Origin: Nepenthes gracilis
Taxonomy: Eukaryota; Streptophyta; Magnoliopsida; Caryophyllales; Nepenthaceae
DNA length: 64,000 bases
Reading direction: 5' to 3'
Assembly (NCBI GenBank): GCA_033239525.1
Contig: BSYO01000008.1
Coordinates: 11,280,150 to 11,344,149, forward strand
The notes below the pieces were generated by a model. It made no database searches. It was not told the origin of the DNA and saw only the letters and a list, made by a program, of their open reading frames with translations. The position numbers and the translations under genes are program-made. This document shows, piece by piece, positions 49,681 to 60,889 of the stretch. Every line of letters begins with the position of its first letter. The first letter of the stretch is position 1.

Positions 49681-50915
49681 TGTAAGGTTTCGGATTTCGG
49701 AATATACTATTAAGGGGATAATTAAGTTAGTATAATCAAGATTAGGTTTAAGTGTACTCAAAAAATTAGCATCAGAAGCGAAAAGAGGAGTTAGGAGGCC
49801 CGACACCCGAGTGGCGCCCGAGGCACGCCCAGGGCATATGTTGGCAAAATCGCCCAGTCGATAGGCGCTCGATGAGGGCTCAAACGTGGCATCTCGGGTG
49901 CCTTGGCGCTCAATGGGTGCTCGACCGACGCTTGAGCGCCAGCTTATGTATATAAGTGTACGTGTCTCTTTTCGTTATTTTTGCACAAATCCGAGAGAGA
50001 AGAGAGAGAGATAGTGCGAGGAGAAGAGAGAGGAGGAAGAGTTCAAGGTTCCCGAGTCCGATTCCGAGCTAGAACCAAGTAGAGAAGTGATAGATTGGGT
50101 CGATATAAATGCACCCATATGCTTTTCTTTCTCTTGTTGTACTTTTTGTTTCCTACTTCCCGGGTATTTTCGTTCTGATACCCGTCCGAGTGTATATTTT
50201 GTAATACCTACGACTTGAGTATGAATATTTGTCGATTTGTTGTTCGATTTGATGATTGTATGTGGTATTTTGTACATGAAAAACCCTAACCCGCATTCGG
50301 ACCAATTTTACCTGTTTATTTTGGATTTTATACATGATTTGGCTTTAGATAATTGAAATCCATAATTTGAGTATGAAAATTTACTGATTTGGTGACCGAT
50401 TTTTCATGTTTGTCATGATTTGTCTCTAACGAAACCCTAACCCGTGCCCTGTATGTTTTTCTTCCATTTGTTTGGAAATTTGTGTATAAGGTGAACTTAG
50501 AAAATTGAACCCTAACTTATGAACATGATTGATGGGTATCTAATTTCATGTATTATAGATATGTTAATTTTGTATGTTTTAAAAATAACGTTATGAACTG
50601 GCTGTGAAAGAATTTATTGTCCAAAAGTTTTAAAGTTTTACTTGGTTTATTTTGATAAGAAATTTCTAACTCTTGAGGCTCCAAATGATTTATGCATATA
50701 ATTAAGATCATGTGAGGATTTAACCTCACAAGGATAAGAAAATATGTATCTGTATAAGCTTTATGGAAAAAGGATTAAAGAAGGATATTCTACAATTAAG
50801 TAAATGACTTATGAACCATTCTTCGAAAGAGTGGGAATGAAGGATTTATGGATTTAAGAGCAGAATTTTCTAAGAAAATAAGGAACTAAGAACTTGGACT
50901 GAGGAACGTTCAACA

Positions 50916-53900
50916 TGTGACGGAATGGATTTTTTTTTTTTTGATTCCGTCATTCATAACACAATTGAAATCCCAACTAAACCAATTGGGTGCAACACAG
51001 GATCACAGATGCCATCCAGGACCCATATACTTTTAACCATAATAAGTATAGCGGAAGTTATTCTAACACTTGCGGAGCATTCATATTCATTCCAAGATAT
51101 TTATTTCCGAGTACATAGCCAAAATGTTTAACCATAGAAGTCCATCAAGTCATTACAATAATATTTCTCCAAAATAAGCTTCTGAGGTCTTTAATCCTTC
51201 AGACAAGCTCTAATCATTCCAACTCGTCAGGCACAAGCTCTAAAGCTTTATTTGTGGGGAAAAAACATAAAACAGTGAGCCGAGACTCAACAAGGTACAT
51301 GCACATGGGTAGTAAAACGATGATGCAGAACGGTTATGTAACTATGCATGAACAGAACGGTTATCAGAATGTACTCTAGCAAATAGAGAAATTATGCTTT
51401 GACCATATTATACTTCGGAATTAGAAATCAATAGTCAGAAATTGATGATCGCAATCATTATAATCCGAGCGAGATCGAAACTCCTCTTTTATTCAAAACA
51501 ATACAAGAATGTCAAAGAATCAAGACAATAATAACAATCAAAACACGATCAATAATAAATGATGCACGAACACGATGCGGTATCACGGTATAGAATAGTA
51601 TAGCGTAATAGAATGAGCAGGTGGTATCGCAGACGGTATAGACGAGCCCGTATCCCCAACTAGCCGAGGGGGTGAATAGAGGATAGATTGTGTTCACTCC
51701 ACACAATCTAAGGCGAGTAGGTATCCCATCTCGAGGATCGGAATAGGGTGCCTCCCCAAGTATAGACCCTGCCAAGTATCCCCAACTAGGTAGGGGGCGA
51801 ATATCCCATCTCGAGGATAGATTGTGTGCCTCCCACACAAGGCCTAAGGCCCGAAACAAAGTATCCCATCTCGAGGAATCAGAACATGGTGCCTCCCGAA
51901 GGCAGGCCGGTAACAGAAGTATCCCATCTCGAGGGATTAGAACAGGGTGCCTCCCGAAGGTAGGCCGATAATAGAAGTATCCCATCTCGAGGGATCAGAA
52001 CAGGGTGCCTCCCAAAGGCAGGCCGGTAACAGAAGTATCCCATCTCGAGGAATCAGAACAAGGTGCCTCCCGAAGGCAGGCCGGTAACAGAAGTATCCCA
52101 TCTCGAGGGATCAGAATAGGGTGCCTCCCGAAGATAGGCCGGTAACGGTATCCCTCCTGTCCGTAAAGCCCCGAGGGTAGGGCGGACCATAAATAACTCC
52201 ATGGACAGAGCTATCCTTGATTACCACCGTAAGTTCTAAGGCCTCACCCAAGAACTTACCTGGACTGTAGTCAGTCTCGGGTCCTAAAATAATAGAAATA
52301 GAAATACTTCCTTCTTGAAAAGCCATTTTCAATAAAGTCGGGGTTCATTTCCAGTTACGAAGTCGGAGTTCATTTTTGACAGAAACCGGAGTTCTTTATC
52401 GACAAAAGCCGGAGTTTAAGAAAAGCCAAAGTTCTTTTTCTTCAAAATGCCAGACTTTAGAAAGCTTGGATGGAGTACTCTCTTTTTTGACGGAGTACTT
52501 TCAAAAGGACGGAGCTCTTTTTGGACGGAGTGCCTTTCCTTTTAAAACCAGGGTGTAAATTCCTTCTTAAAAACCGGAGTGACATTCCTTTAAAATCGGA
52601 GTTTGTTTTCTTCTTAAAGCCAGAGTTCTGGAGTGCATAAACTTAAAATCCAGAGTGCATAAACTCAAAATCCGGAGTTCTTTCTTTCATAAAGGCCGAG
52701 GTGAACTAACTTAAAAGCCGGAGTTCTTTCTTTCATAGTGAACTAACTTAAAAGCCGAAGTGTATTTTACATTAAGGTCGGAGTTCGTTTTAAAGCCAGA
52801 GTTCTTTTTCCAACCAAAGGACGGAGTTCTTTTTGACAAAAGGTGGAGTTCAAAAGCCGGAGTTCATTTCTCTAAATGGACGGTATTCATTAAAAGCCGG
52901 AGTTCATTAAATCCGGAGTTCATTTTACAATAAGACCGGAGCTCATTTTCTTATACAAAGCCGGAGTTCATTTCCCTTTAAAGCCGAAATTCTTTTTCTT
53001 ATACAAGCCAGAGTTCTTTTTCTTTATTAAGGCCGGAGTTCATTTTGGATGGAGTTCATTAATGCCGGTGTTCATTTCTCTTAAAAGACGGAGGTCATTT
53101 TGAACGGAGTGCTTTTTGACGGAGTTCATATAGAAGGCTATGTTCAATTTCAAGCAAATGCCGTTTTCATGGCAAATGCCGGTTTTGTTTCGTATGTCAA
53201 ATGCCGGTTTCATATTACATGCCAAATGCCGGTTTCATTTTTACATGTCAAATACCGGTTGTAACCTTTGGTCCGGATTCTTGTAAGTTCAGAAAGTAGG
53301 AAAACAGGCGTCATGAACTTCAGGACAGATTCAAACGAAAACTAAAACCGTGTTAACGTCTGAATACTTGCAGCAAAACAAAGTGCAGTATATTTGCAAA
53401 TGAACTAAAAACTGAACTTAAAAAAAACAGCGTCCGAAGTAACTTTCAATATTCTTAAAGCATAAACTTAAAAACGGCGTCCGAGGTACACTTGCTTGAT
53501 GGGCTGGCTCAAAATTCTTCCCTCCTTGCCTGACAGTCGATTTTTACCGTCTTGGAGCTCTCTCCTTCACTCCCTTCTTCCTTACTGCTTGTCGGGTTCA
53601 CTCTTTTTCCATCAACCATCGCTGGTTTATATAGACGAGGGAGTAGGTGGGGTAAGTTGAGGTAAGTTACCTACTCGGTACTTGCCTTCAGTGATTTGGT
53701 GGAAGTAGCAGGTTGGTTTACTTACCTCAGTACTTCTACCCAGGGTGTGATGAGGTAGTTTACCTACCTCATTTGGTCGAGCCCTAGTTGGATCCTAACT
53801 AAATAATAAAGTTGCTTTTGTCTTTAGTCGCTGGTTAACTTTTCAAATCCGGTCAACTTCTTATTATTTACTCCGTCCATTACCTTCTCATCAACTTTGG

Positions 53901-54310
53901 ATTTTATTCTCCTTGTACCCATAATTCTACTCCGGTTTTACCAACACACAAGGCCGGACTTGATTTCAGCTTAAGTGAAAGGCCGGACTGCTTTTACACT
54001 AAAGGAGGACGGAGTTCTTTTACGCTAAGAGAAGACGGACTTTTTTTTCCTCACACAAAGGCCACTCCGGTCATCAGGCCACTTCGGCCTCACTTCACAC
54101 AATACACTCCGGACTTCAAGGCCACTTCGGCCTCACAAAACCACACCGGACTTCAAGTTCAGGAGACAATTTCTGATTTCAAAATATGCTCTAAAGCTGC
54201 TTTAGATTTTCTTAATACATTTTTTGAATAACCTTCAATTTTCCTCGATCCTTTGATTATTTCGACTCGATGACTGGGACTTTCTATGACTTAGAATCTG
54301 GGTCATCACA
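50916..54310 (-). repeat. Solo LTR E with perfect TSD (CAACA)
   Basis: Ends TGTGACGGAATGG and GGTCATCACA, flanked by CAACA at 50911-50915 and 54311-54315. At 3395 bp it is the longest LTR here. It contains the terminal hairpin TGACGGAAT (50918-50926) with ATTCCGTCA (50944-50952), the stem-loop at 51685-51709, five 58-bp repeats (51861-52150), a long CCGGAGT array (52340-53280), the GCAAGTGTACC leader motif near 53490 and a TATA-like CTATATAAAC near 53630, both on the minus strand. Confidence 0.95.
51861..52150 (-). repeat. 58-bp tandem repeats in LTR E (five units)
   Basis: GTATCCCATCTCGAGG starts at 51861, 51919, 51977, 52035 and 52093, exactly 58 apart. Most units can form two small hairpins: ATCCC/GGGAT and TGCCT/AGGCA (the 51861 and 52035 units read GGAAT in the first). 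One copy-like unit is present in the family A solo LTR near 38180. Confidence 0.93.
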
Positions 54311-54969
54311 CAACAGATAGTATATTTTGGCATGTCTTAGTATATTATAGTGGAAGGTTGTTGTCTGCTAAGGGGTCGCGTGCGGCTAAGGCTCCATCTA
54401 TAGAAATTATATGTAAACGGTTCACCTTTAGGTCTTGAATAGGAGGAGATGACTTTTGATTGTATAGGAGCAAATACAATCCAAACTATGACCAACCACT
54501 CAGTTAGTTAGTAAAGTCTATTGGCTCTGGTCCCCAATGAAATAAATGTTTAGTATGATTTGATAATTAAGAAAAGAAAAGGAAATGAATGAAAGAAATT
54601 TAGAATGTATTATGAAAGCATTCTTTTCTATTCATGTTTTATGATCTCTCCTATGTCTCTATTTCTTCCTAGATGCATAATTATGATTTGAAATATAAAA
54701 TTTGTGTGTTCCGTGTTATATATGTGTATCGTTGAACATTTGGCTCACTCCTTGCTGTTTTGTCACACCCCTTAGATGGTTAGCACGATTTCATGCCCGA
54801 CAAGGAGTAGAGGATCAATGTCTAGCTTAGGGCTTGGGATGTTGTATTTTATATTTTGGAGGATTTGTGTCTTGTATTTTTGGCATCGCCTCTCTCTAAG
54901 CCCTGATTTTAAATTTGTCTGAGTTCCCTCCGTGGAGGGTTTGGGCGCCGTCTCTTTGACGGCGCCGGC

Positions 54970-56232
54970 ATGGCTTGCTCGTCCAGGGGGGCGGTGCGCC
55001 CTTCTCGGCCCCACAGCCCCCCTCCGATCCCGGGCTCTTCCCATCCGGCCTTGCCGTCGAAATCTCCTACCTCCCCTACCTTCCATCCCTACCCTCCATT
55101 ACAGAAAGTTCCCCATTCTTCCTCCCCTGGCCCCGATGCCGTCTTCTTGGCATCCTTGAAATCAGATTGCATTTCCTCCGTGCCAGGTGATGGGTTTCTA
55201 GTTCGGAGTAAGGAGGCGGCGCCTCCTGAGATTCCTGGATCTGAGCCTGGGTCCGCCAAAGTTGAGTCAGAGTTGACTGAAAACTCATGCTCTCAGCCAG
55301 GTAAACTTTCGAAGATCCCTGTCCCTTGTGTTGGGTCCACTACCCTGCTCCCTCAAACTGGTTTTTCCTTGAATCCCCCCTCCTCCTCTTGGGCCAGTGC
55401 TGTGATGAACAATGTCGTTCATCTATCGACTCCCCTGAGATATTTTCCCCCTCCTTCCTTTGAGGGAGATGCTGTCAGCATTTCATCTCCTCCTAATGAA
55501 GTAATCCAACAGAGCAAGTTGTTATGGGGGGCTATGTTGATGGGTTTCTTCCATGACAAACCTCTTCCCTTAAAAGTGGTGGAATCCATTGCTAGGAAAA
55601 TTTGGGCTAGGTTCAGTTTGAGTCATGTTGCTAGTAATGAAAAGGGGTTCTTTTTCTTTAGATTTAATTCTCTTGAAAAGATGAATGAGTGCTTAGCCAA
55701 AGGTCCCTGGGCATTTGGTCGAAATACTTTGTTCCTTTCACAATGGTTTCCTGGCATGGATCTCGTGATGGAATCCCTTAAACATTTCCTGGTTTGGATC
55801 ACTCTCACCAATATACCAATTGAATTCGGGACCCCTTTGGGTCTTAGCTGGATTGCCAGTGGAATTAGTAAGCCCATCAGTTTGGACTCCAGTACAGCCC
55901 GAATGAACCGCGTACATTTCGCCCGAATTTGTGTTGAAGTGGGCAGGGATGATCCACTTCCATCAAAAATCAGATTAAGATCTGAAGGTACTGAGATTGA
56001 GGTGGAGGTGGCTTATCAATGGAAGGCGCAGACAAGAAGGCCAGTTGCAAAATGGAGAATGGGTGTTGATAAGGACAACCTGGTGGCTAATTCATTGCGG
56101 GTCCCTGCAGTTGAACATAAAACTCAGGACCCGACTGTGCAGTTGGCTAAATCATCAAAGACCTTTTTTGAGGCTCCCATGTGTAAGTTGGCTCGGGAGG
56201 TTGATGGTCCTGATTTGTTATCGAATACCTAG
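54970..56232 (+). CDS. LINE ORF1-like protein with DUF4283 domain
   Basis: This 420-residue open frame has a Pro/Ser-rich N-terminus (to about residue 160) and a DUF4283-like region at about 178-352. The latter has LLWGAMLMGFF, IARKIWARFS, FFFFRFNSLEKMNECLAKGP, WAFGRNTLFLSQWFPGMDL, VWITLTNIPIEF and RVHFARICVEVG. Plant L1-type LINEs carry this domain in ORF1, which binds element RNA. The CCHC knuckle that normally follows (after Y-x-W-K) is missing; the text continues QTRRPVAKWRMGVD. The start at 54970 is the first ATG of the frame. An acidic region continues in other frames to 56650. Confidence 0.75.
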   Translation: MACSSRGAVRPSRPHSPPPIPGSSHPALPSKSPTSPTFHPYPPLQKVPHSSSPGPDAVFLASLKSDCISSVPGDGFLVRSKEAAPPEIPGSEPGSAKVESELTENSCSQPGKLSKIPVPCVGSTTLLPQTGFSLNPPSSSWASAVMNNVVHLSTPLRYFPPPSFEGDAVSISSPPNEVIQQSKLLWGAMLMGFFHDKPLPLKVVESIARKIWARFSLSHVASNEKGFFFFRFNSLEKMNECLAKGPWAFGRNTLFLSQWFPGMDLVMESLKHFLVWITLTNIPIEFGTPLGLSWIASGISKPISLDSSTARMNRVHFARICVEVGRDDPLPSKIRLRSEGTEIEVEVAYQWKAQTRRPVAKWRMGVDKDNLVANSLRVPAVEHKTQDPTVQLAKSSKTFFEAPMCKLAREVDGPDLLSNT

Positions 56233-56656
56233 TCCTCTCTTGAGAAGCTACCCAATGACCCTGTTTCTATTGTGGAATTGAAATCATATGATGACGGTGT
56301 TTCTGAGAATGAGCTGATCCCAAAATTTCATGGTGAGATTGTTGATCTTGTCCCCACTCCAGGAAAAGGGGATGAGGTTCCCATGGATCCGGTTGGATCT
56401 GCGGTCCATCTTGATGTGGATTCTGAATCCGTTTTGGAAGCAATCTCCTATGGCTCGGCCGGGGGACGCGCTGTCGGTCCCTTCATAGCCTGTTGAAGAA
56501 CTTGTTATGGCCCCTTACTCTGCTAGCCATCCTCCCAATTCCCCTGATGCCCCTGCCGACTGGGCTAGCTGTCCCCCGAATTCTGATAGGCATTATGTAT
56601 TGTGTTCCTTGGATGCGAACATTGATACCATTCCTGACTCAATTGCTTGGATTTCT

Positions 56657-59018
56657 TGTGACGGCCAAGATTCTAAAACATAGAAAGTTTTAGTTATCGA
56701 GTCAATAGAATCCGGTCAACGTAAAATGTTGACCGGAAGGCGTGATCCGGTCAACGTAAAATGTTGACCGGAAAACGTGAATGGAAGGAAGGACGGAGTG
56801 GCTTGTGTAGATAATGGAAAAGCCAAAAGTGATAATCCGATCAATGGGTGTTGACCGGAAGTCGTGTGAAGGAATTGAATGTGTTTACATGAAAAAGCTA
56901 AATCCTGTTAAGTTCACTGAACCGGAATTAATTAAGAAATCTAAAACCCGTTAAGTTCAGTTAACTAGGAATTTATGAACTACTTGGAAATATAAAACCA
57001 TTAATGACCTAATTAATAAGGGAACTTTTAGGAAATGTAAAAGCCATAAATAAGAAATATTTTCCTTGGATTTGCCAATCATTAATGATGAAACATTCCC
57101 CTTGGATTTTCCAAATGATGAAACATTTCCCTTGGATTTGCCAATCATTAATGATGAAATATTCCCCCTATAGTGCCAATCATTAATGATAGTCATCAGA
57201 TTTAAGACCTATAAATAAGAACCAGAGGAGTAAGAAAAAGACATGCAATAGAAATTCTATTAAAGGGAGGCCAAAAGATCAAGGCAAAGTAGAAGAAACC
57301 CAGGCAAGAGTAAAGATCAAGGCAAAGTAAAAGAAACCCAGGCTAAATACTCACCCCTATTTTTAAAGTTCATGTTTATGCATGTTTGCTATGTAAGTAT
57401 ATGATATTCTTATGAAATTATGTATGTATGATGTTTGTTCGGTTCTTGTGAATTATCGTTCTTAATCGCATGTTTAAAAGTAACTCTGGTATTCATGGTG
57501 TTAGATTTTATTCTGTTTGAAGTATATGTTTGATTGTCGATTTATACGAACTCTGATAATTCATGTTTAAAGAAAAGACTTCTAACTTTTAGGAAGAAGA
57601 GCTTCGGACTTTGAAGAACTCCGACTTTTAGAACTACGGACTTTAAATGGAAATGAACTCCGATTTTTGGAACTCCGGATTTAAAGGAACTCCGGCTAAT
57701 TGAGCTCCGGCTTTTATGAATAAGGAATTTCGGCCTTTGTGAATGAAGAACTCCGGCTTTTAAGGACTTTGGATTTCAGAAAAGAACTCCGCCCTTTTAA
57801 AGAACTTCAGCTTTTGGAACTCCGGCTTTTTAAAGAAAAGAACTCCGACTTTGACAAAAGAACTTCGGCTTTTGGAACTCCGGCTTTTTAAGAAAAGAAC
57901 TCTAGCTTTGACAGAAGAACTTCGGCTTTTGGAACTCCGACTTTTTAAGAAAAGAACTCCGGTTTGACAAAAGAATTTCGGCTTGTTGGAACTCCGGCCT
58001 TCTGCTTGAAAAAGAACTCCGGCCTATTTATATGAACATGAAACAATGCATGTAATCCGGACAGCAAGTGAAACTCTACAACTTTCGACTTCCGAACTAA
58101 GAAGTATGGCCATTAAAAGATATGAACTAAGAACTGAGTTTGCATTAAACTTGCTGTTAAATATGGATGAATGATATTGGAGTGACACTCGAGGATTACC
58201 TCCTGGGCCATGAGGGAAAACTTTTGGTGGCATAAGATTTTTGGACTTCGGCCCCGTATGCAGGGTTAAAGGCATTACCTTCCACCCCGGGGAGCATAAT
58301 GAAGGGATACAGCCTTAGGTTGTGGGGTTACACACAGCCCGTCCTCAATATTGTCCGCTCCCATCCAGTCCCTAAAGATGATAAGAATTTTCAATGAATT
58401 TTATGAGTTTTCCAAAGACAAGATAAGAAGAAAAAGAATAAGGAAATTTTGAATTAAAGAAGAAACGATATGATATGATTTTCGTATGCTAAATTATGTG
58501 ATAAAACTCTATCTTGATCCGCTTATATATATGTTAATGTTTTCTGCATGTGAGTATTTTTCTGGGCTTTGTGGCTCACTCTTGTTATTTTCAGATGACG
58601 AAAGGCTCATGGAGGATGAAGTTGAGTAGAACCTTATGGTGTAGACAAATAGTTCGGTTGGCTGGAGCTGATTAAATGAAGAACTTAGTTTTATTTCCTT
58701 TTTGATGTTTTGAGAAGACTTGTAAAATGATTCCGCTGTTTAAGACTCTATGGATGTTGTTAGTATGTTTCCATGATTTCTTTTTGGTTAATGTTATTGA
58801 AAGGTTTAGTAAGCATCTCAAACTTTCAAGTCTGGCTAACCTTAATGTTGGCCAGCCTGGTGTGGAATTAAAATCCGAAGGCCAACTCATGCAGTTCGGC
58901 CTCAGTCAATCCTGTGTAAGAAAGAAAAGTAAAATTTTTATGTCCATTAATATTTATTAATTATCTTTTTAAGACTTGACGACGGCTTTATGCGTGGAAA
59001 TAAATCCGGTCCGTCACA
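56657..59018 (+). repeat. Solo LTR of family B with perfect TSD (TTTCT)
   Basis: It starts TGTGACGGCCAAG and ends GGTCCGTCACA, flanked by TTTCT at 56652-56656 and 59019-59023; 2362 bp. It has two perfect CCGGTCAAC/GTTGACCGG inverted pairs (56712-56736, 56747-56771), a TATA box (CTATAAATAAG near 57209), the duplicated leader block (57280-57350), an AACTCCGG array (57590-58025) and the stem-loop at 58318-58339. It is inserted in the LINE coding region. Confidence 0.96.
56712..56771. promoter_or_regulatory. Two inverted W-box pairs in U3
   Basis: CCGGTCAAC (56712-56720) and GTTGACCGG (56728-56736), then again at 56747-56755 and 56763-56771, each with a 7-base spacer. Each half holds TTGACC, the W-box core bound by plant WRKY factors. 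Confidence 0.6.
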
Positions 59019-59640
59019 TTTCTCGCAAGTATCATCGAGGCTTTGAGGAGGATTTGGGCGATGTTGATTCAGTGCGTGATGACCATCGGGCATTTTCTGA
59101 CCAGTTTAAGGAAGCTTGGACAGCCGAAGTTGCTGTGGGCGAGGGGTTTATTGATGGTAGTGTCCAAGGGTCCCTTGATGGCTGCCCTATAATTAATTAT
59201 GCCCAGTCCCATGTGGCTTCGGATGCTATAGAGATTGGTTTTGATCCATTGTCCCTTGCCATCCTGATGTTGACTGAGGATGAAGCTTTTCGGCGTTCTC
59301 TGAATGCACTAGCCCTGGAGCATAAATACTTGGTTTTACTCTTTTTAGATAAATGTTGGTGTAATTTATTTGATTAGACTAGGGAGGATTTCAAATCATC
59401 TTTTCCACTTGATGGGGCAAATCTCCTCAACTCTGTGGGTGCGCCTTTCGAAGCCCTCGCGGTGTCCGTGCTTGCACATCCACACCTTGATTCTTTATCT
59501 CCGGATGAGAAGCAGATTATTTTTTATTTTCTTTTTTTCTTACTGAACTTGATTTCGGTTTCTCCACTCGATCAATTTAGCAATTTTGATGATTTAGTGG
59601 CGGCCTCCACACTTTCCGTTCTCAAAATGTAGGAGGGCGT
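59019..59640 (+). pseudogene. LINE ORF segment after the solo LTR
   Basis: It resumes the interrupted LINE: SRKYHRGFEEDLGDVDSVRD, DDHRAFSDQFKEAW, GFIDGSVQGSLDGCPIINYA and FDPLSLAILMLTEDEAFRR. A stop at 59375 is followed by APFEALAVSVLAHPHLDS and FSNFDDLVAASTLSVLKM. The apparent start within the LTR (58976) is an artefact of the insertion. The function of this acidic region is unknown; it is present in the copy at 28317-29714 with few changes. Confidence 0.7.
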
Positions 59641-59929
59641 CATGATTCGCAAGTGCAACACAATATTGTCCATTCTATGCAAGATTGTGTCTGGAGCCAA
59701 GCCAAATCAAGGAGGAAGCGAAAAAAAGCCTCAAAGATCTCTGATGGCTCTCTAGGCTCGAGGTGATATTCTCCTCTTGTTGTCAAGGAGTGTTTTTTGA
59801 CTGCTTGGTGATGCTGGTAGTTCCTTTTGGTCTGATGTTGACTCTGCTGTCCATAATAGTTATTTTGCTGATGCTGGATGCGCTGGCAGTATATTGCTGA
59901 TGATGGTGATGCCGGTTTGGCTTGCTAAC

Positions 59930-60560
59930 ATGGCATGTATATTGCCGATATGGTTTTCTGGATGGTTTGGTTTGAGGCCGATTTGGAAATGAGGCCGACT
60001 AGGAGTTGAGGCCGATTTGGAAATGAGGCCGACTAGGAGTTGAAGCCGATGTGGATTTTCGGCCATTATGGATTTAAGGCCGATCTGGATTGGCGGACGA
60101 ATTGGATATTTGGCTGGTCTGGTTTTGAGGCTGATGTGGATCTGAGGCCTTGCTGGAGTCGAGGCCGGTTTGGCCTGATGAAGTGGCTGATTGCTGAGAT
60201 TGGGAGTTGAGGCCGTTTCGGGGCCGAATTGGATTTGCGGCCGTTTTGGATATGAGGCCGAATTGGGTTGAGGCCGATGTGGTTCTGTGGCCGATATGGC
60301 CTACTGATGTGGCTGATTACTGAGTGTGGATAGCTTGTGGTTATGCTGCTGCAGAATTCTAGAATTCGCAGAATGCTATGAGAAGATTTTTGCTGATGCT
60401 GGATTCGCTGGCAGTATATTGCTGATGGTGGTCATACCAGTTTGGCTTGCTGACATGGCATGTATATTGCCGTGTTGAGTTTCTGGACGATTTGGTTTTG
60501 AGGCCGATTAGGTTTGAGGCTGATTTGGAAATGAGGCCGACTTGGTTTGAGGTTGATGTT
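59930..60560 (+). repeat. GAGGCCGA minisatellite in LINE
   Basis: Units such as TTGAGGCCGATTTGGAAATG and TGAGGCCGACTAGGAG repeat with variable spacing of about 15-35 bases. The same array in reverse lies at 28430-28790. Confidence 0.85.
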
Positions 60561-60889
60561 GATTAACGGTTGTTGTGGAATTAAGGCTGATCTGGATTGG
60601 TGGACGAATTGGATATTTAGCTGTTTTGGTTATGAGGATGATGTGGAGCTGAGGCCTTGTTGGATTTATGATCGACATGGACTACTGATGTGGCAGATTG
60701 CCGAGTGTGGAAGGCTTGTGGTTATGTTGTTGCACATTTCAAGAATTCGCAGAATGCTGTGAGAAGTTGGGCTTCTGGGTAGGTTTCGCTTGCTGATCTG
60801 GCTTGACTGCTTTATTGCCGGTTGGGCACGATGCTGTTGATCTGTTTTTTTTTTGGTTGTTTTTTAAGTTGTCATGTCAAGGTTCTTGG

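Noticed and set aside
51861..52150. Regular repeats resembling a CRISPR array
   Set aside because: The whole 58-bp unit repeats without unique spacers, and the context is a plant LTR; it is a tandem repeat.
58976..59377. 133-residue frame starting inside LTR sequence
   Set aside because: The first 14 residues come from the LTR end; the start is created by the insertion and is not a real gene start.
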